From Planctomycetaceae bacterium (lineage in GTDB: Bacteria > Planctomycetota > Planctomycetia > Pirellulales > Thermoguttaceae), in the NCBI GenBank assembly GCA_031278315.1, contig JAITKS010000275.1, positions 1 through 7,034 on the forward strand: DNA of 7,034 nt, given 5' to 3'. Positions within the stretch are counted from its first letter, which is position 1, and each line of letters begins with the position of its first letter. The notes under the pieces were generated by a model. That model made no database searches. It had not been told where the DNA came from and saw only the letters and a program-made list of their open reading frames with translations. Made by a program: the position numbers and the translations under genes. Shown here in pieces: positions 5,351-7,034 of the stretch.

Positions 5351-6916
5351 ATGACTCATTTTTTTAGTAACTTAATTAATCCTTTGCTGATTAAAGAAAT
5401 TCGGCAATTTGTACGCAACAAGTTTATTATTGTTCTGATCAATATATACATTTTGGCGATAGTTAGCGCATGTTTGATAATATTGTTATCAAATTTGTTA
5501 TCAAATTTGTACAACACATTAGATGCATTGAACGGCCAGTATCTTTTAACGGCATTGACAGATATTTTATTCGTTACCGCCATACCAACAATAATAATAA
5601 GAACCGCATGGATTACCGCATCGGATAAAACAAATGAAGACTTAATGTTTTATTCATCTCTTAAACCTTCGGCAATTGTTTTTGGAAAAATAATTTCGGG
5701 TATTGTTTTTTCTTTACTTTTGACAAGTATTACGTCCCCTTTTGTTACGTTAGCGTATTTGTCGCGCGGTGTTGATATTAATATAATTGCATTACTTTTG
5801 ATTTTTACTTTTGTCTGTATTCAATTATTAAACTGTTTTGCAATTTTATGCGGGTCGATAATTAGGATATGGTTTGCTCCGTATCTGGTAACGCTTATTG
5901 TTAGCGGAGTATCATTCGCGGTATGTGCGCCGTTTATGACTGCAACTTACAATATGGTTTATGAAAGTTATTTTTTTATAGATATGATATTCCCTGTTGC
6001 TTTTGTTTTCGGAATTATTTTTGTTCTGCTTATTTACAGTACGATAGCAATGTTTTCGACTCCGGCTTCTAATAGAATATTACCTCTTCGAATATTACTA
6101 ACGGTAATATTTATTGTTACTTTTTTATTGATATCGATAGACGTGTTTTATAGTGTACATGGAATACATGGTAAAGAATTATTTATAGTGTTTAGTTTGG
6201 CAGCATTGTCGGTTCTTATTTTATTGACTGCTTGTGAGCGGGACCAATGGTCAGTAAGAATTCGGCAAAGTTTACCGAAATCGTTAATTTGCCGTATTCT
6301 TTTGTTTCCGTTTTATACCGGTGCAGCATGCGGAATAGCATGGATTTTTATGATGGCACTAGCTATTTTTATTATTTATACAATTTGGGGTCAGTTCTAT
6401 CCCGGTCATCTTTTAGACATGTTCAACTCTAATTTTGAAATAAATACCGGACTCGGAATTGTTATATTTATATTCAATTATAGTATGACAGCGATGTTGA
6501 TCCGCAGTTGGTTTTTGAAAAAATTAAATTCAATGTATGTTGTAATAATTGCGGTTATTTTATTTATAGTATCTACTTTGGGTACTATGCTGCTTTATTC
6601 TATTATTACGGTTTTAACAATGAATTCCGATACAATATCAGACCCGTTTTGGGGATATTCGACAAGTGTATTATCGATATTTAACCCGTATTGTGATATA
6701 GCAAATACTCATTTAGAAGGATTACGTATGTGCGGCATGTCTTTTTGGTTTATAGTGTTGATATTACAGTTGATAAAATGGTACGCAGAAAGAATCAAAG
6801 ATTTCAATCCCGATATAAAAAAATTTATGATAAATTACAATGACGCTATAAAAATTATTCAAAACGAAAACCCGCAAGATTTCGCCGCTCCCGACTTAAA
6901 ATTAGACAATGCATAA
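5351..6916 (+). CDS. ABC-2 type permease-like multi-pass membrane protein, paralogue 3
   Basis: Third paralogue, 521 residues, about 12 predicted membrane segments. Motifs in order: NPLLIKEIRQFVR (10-22), DKTNEDLMF (92-100), PSAIVFGK (106-113), NRILPLR (241-247), DQWSVRIRQSLPKS (298-311), FPFYTGAACG (319-328), FNY..TAMLI (375-384), and a charged tail with WYAERIKDF and NYNDAIKII. The six extra residues before the DK motif, compared with its sisters, lie in the loop that carries an in-frame LLSN duplication (residues 45-52). It ends in a longer polar tail (about 15 residues beyond the sisters' conserved Y[EN][ED] block). No Walker motifs and no signal peptide are present. The ATG lacks a Shine-Dalgarno sequence but aligns with the sisters' N termini. 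It may form a heteromeric complex with the other two; the substrate and the partner ATPase are not visible. A non-transport membrane role cannot be excluded. Confidence 0.75.
   Translation: MTHFFSNLINPLLIKEIRQFVRNKFIIVLINIYILAIVSACLIILLSNLLSNLYNTLDALNGQYLLTALTDILFVTAIPTIIIRTAWITASDKTNEDLMFYSSLKPSAIVFGKIISGIVFSLLLTSITSPFVTLAYLSRGVDINIIALLLIFTFVCIQLLNCFAILCGSIIRIWFAPYLVTLIVSGVSFAVCAPFMTATYNMVYESYFFIDMIFPVAFVFGIIFVLLIYSTIAMFSTPASNRILPLRILLTVIFIVTFLLISIDVFYSVHGIHGKELFIVFSLAALSVLILLTACERDQWSVRIRQSLPKSLICRILLFPFYTGAACGIAWIFMMALAIFIIYTIWGQFYPGHLLDMFNSNFEINTGLGIVIFIFNYSMTAMLIRSWFLKKLNSMYVVIIAVILFIVSTLGTMLLYSIITVLTMNSDTISDPFWGYSTSVLSIFNPYCDIANTHLEGLRMCGMSFWFIVLILQLIKWYAERIKDFNPDIKKFMINYNDAIKIIQNENPQDFAAPDLKLDNA
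5483..5510 (+). repeat. In-frame 12-bp tandem duplication inside paralogue 3
   Basis: TTGTTATCAAAT occurs twice in perfect tandem (5483 to 5494 and 5495 to 5506), followed by a further TTGT. It encodes LLSN-LLSN at residues 45-52, at the end of the first membrane helix. The perfect identity indicates a recent slippage event that added four residues without breaking the frame. Neither sister gene has it. Confidence 0.85.
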
Positions 6917-6955
6917 TATACTCATTGTACTTTAAAATTCGGTATTATTTTTTGT

Positions 6956-6973
6956 AACGAAAAAGGTGACCGT
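6956..6973 (-). repeat. Single inverted copy of the 18-bp minisatellite unit
   Basis: AACGAAAAAGGTGACCGT matches the reverse complement of the unit repeated at 5190 to 5279 at 16 of 18 positions, including 12 consecutive bases (GAAAAAGGTGAC). It lies 39 bases after the stop of paralogue 3. The adjoining GTGA-CCGT-TCAC forms a small 4-bp stem. Confidence 0.6.
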
Positions 6974-6991
6974 TCACGTATAAAACTAGAA

Positions 6992-7008
6992 TCGCCCTGA
7001 AAGGGCAA
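6992..7008 (-). repeat. REP-like palindrome, right copy of a 17-bp inverted pair
   Basis: The reverse complement is TTGCCCTTTCAGGGCGA, identical over 17 bases to 143 to 159. The core GCCCT-GAA-AGGGC spans 6994 to 7006. It lies 75 bases past the last gene. No T run follows, so terminator activity is uncertain, but as the first GC-rich hairpin after paralogue 3 it may mark the 3' end of the transcript. Confidence 0.75.
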
Positions 7009-7020
7009 CAGGATTATAAC

Positions 7021-7034
7021 CCGCCCCAGCGGGG
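7021..7034. repeat. GC-rich hairpin CCCC-AGC-GGGG at the window edge
   Basis: CCCC at 7024-7027 and GGGG at 7031-7034 pair around AGC. The element may continue beyond the window. Fourteen bases separate it from the previous palindrome. Together they look like the start of a second repeat cluster comparable with the one at 1 to 160. Confidence 0.5.

Noticed and set aside
5356..5583. 75-codon open frame antisense to the start of paralogue 3
   Set aside because: Shadow of the conserved N terminus; no start signal.
6247..6432. 61-codon open frame in another + frame inside paralogue 3
   Set aside because: Shadow frame across the conserved LPKS region.

Overview
This is a 7,034-base AT-rich bacterial segment with four genes, all on the + strand and all ending in TAA. 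Gene 1 is a soluble lipid kinase of the diacylglycerol kinase catalytic (YegS/BmrU/DgkB-like) family. Genes 2 to 4 are three tandem paralogues of about 510 to 534 residues. They are polytopic membrane proteins whose first third looks like an ABC-2 type transporter permease. No ATP-binding subunit, transposase, RNA gene or CRISPR array is visible.

The organism cannot be fixed from this window. Three things fit a Planctomycetota-like or related AT-rich lineage, possibly gut- or sediment-associated: the near absence of Shine-Dalgarno sequences before any start, the GCCCT-NNN-AGGGC intergenic palindromes, and the permease type (an NPxxxKExRQ start plus a central 'QW..R.R..LPKS...R...FPF.TG' block). 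This is inference from remembered family resemblance and was not tested by a search. The two sides of the window share the same palindromic repeat family, and base composition looks uniform across the genes.

Layout. Bases 1 to 160 hold REP-like palindromes. Bases 161 to 562 are non-coding and very AT-rich, with one good sigma70-like promoter match, a small hairpin and a 9-bp triple repeat. Gene 1 spans 563 to 1561. Gene 2 (1639 to 3243) follows after 77 bases and could share its transcript. A 375-base gap with a 12-bp tandem palindromic repeat, a perfect 14-bp palindrome and a candidate promoter precedes gene 3 (3619 to 5151). A 199-base gap carrying an 18-bp minisatellite of five to six units precedes gene 4 (5351 to 6916). 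Downstream of gene 4 lie one inverted copy of the minisatellite unit and a palindrome matching, in reverse orientation over 17 bases, one at the left edge.

Function. Gene 1 probably phosphorylates a lipid at the inner membrane. The three permease-like proteins probably form a membrane complex, as homo- or heteromers, perhaps with an ATPase encoded elsewhere. A shared role in lipid or envelope handling is possible, but it rests only on adjacency. The most unusual points are the threefold permease array without an ATPase, the repeat after each permease gene, and the inverted palindromes bracketing the four genes. I see no clear sign of a new defence or mobile system.
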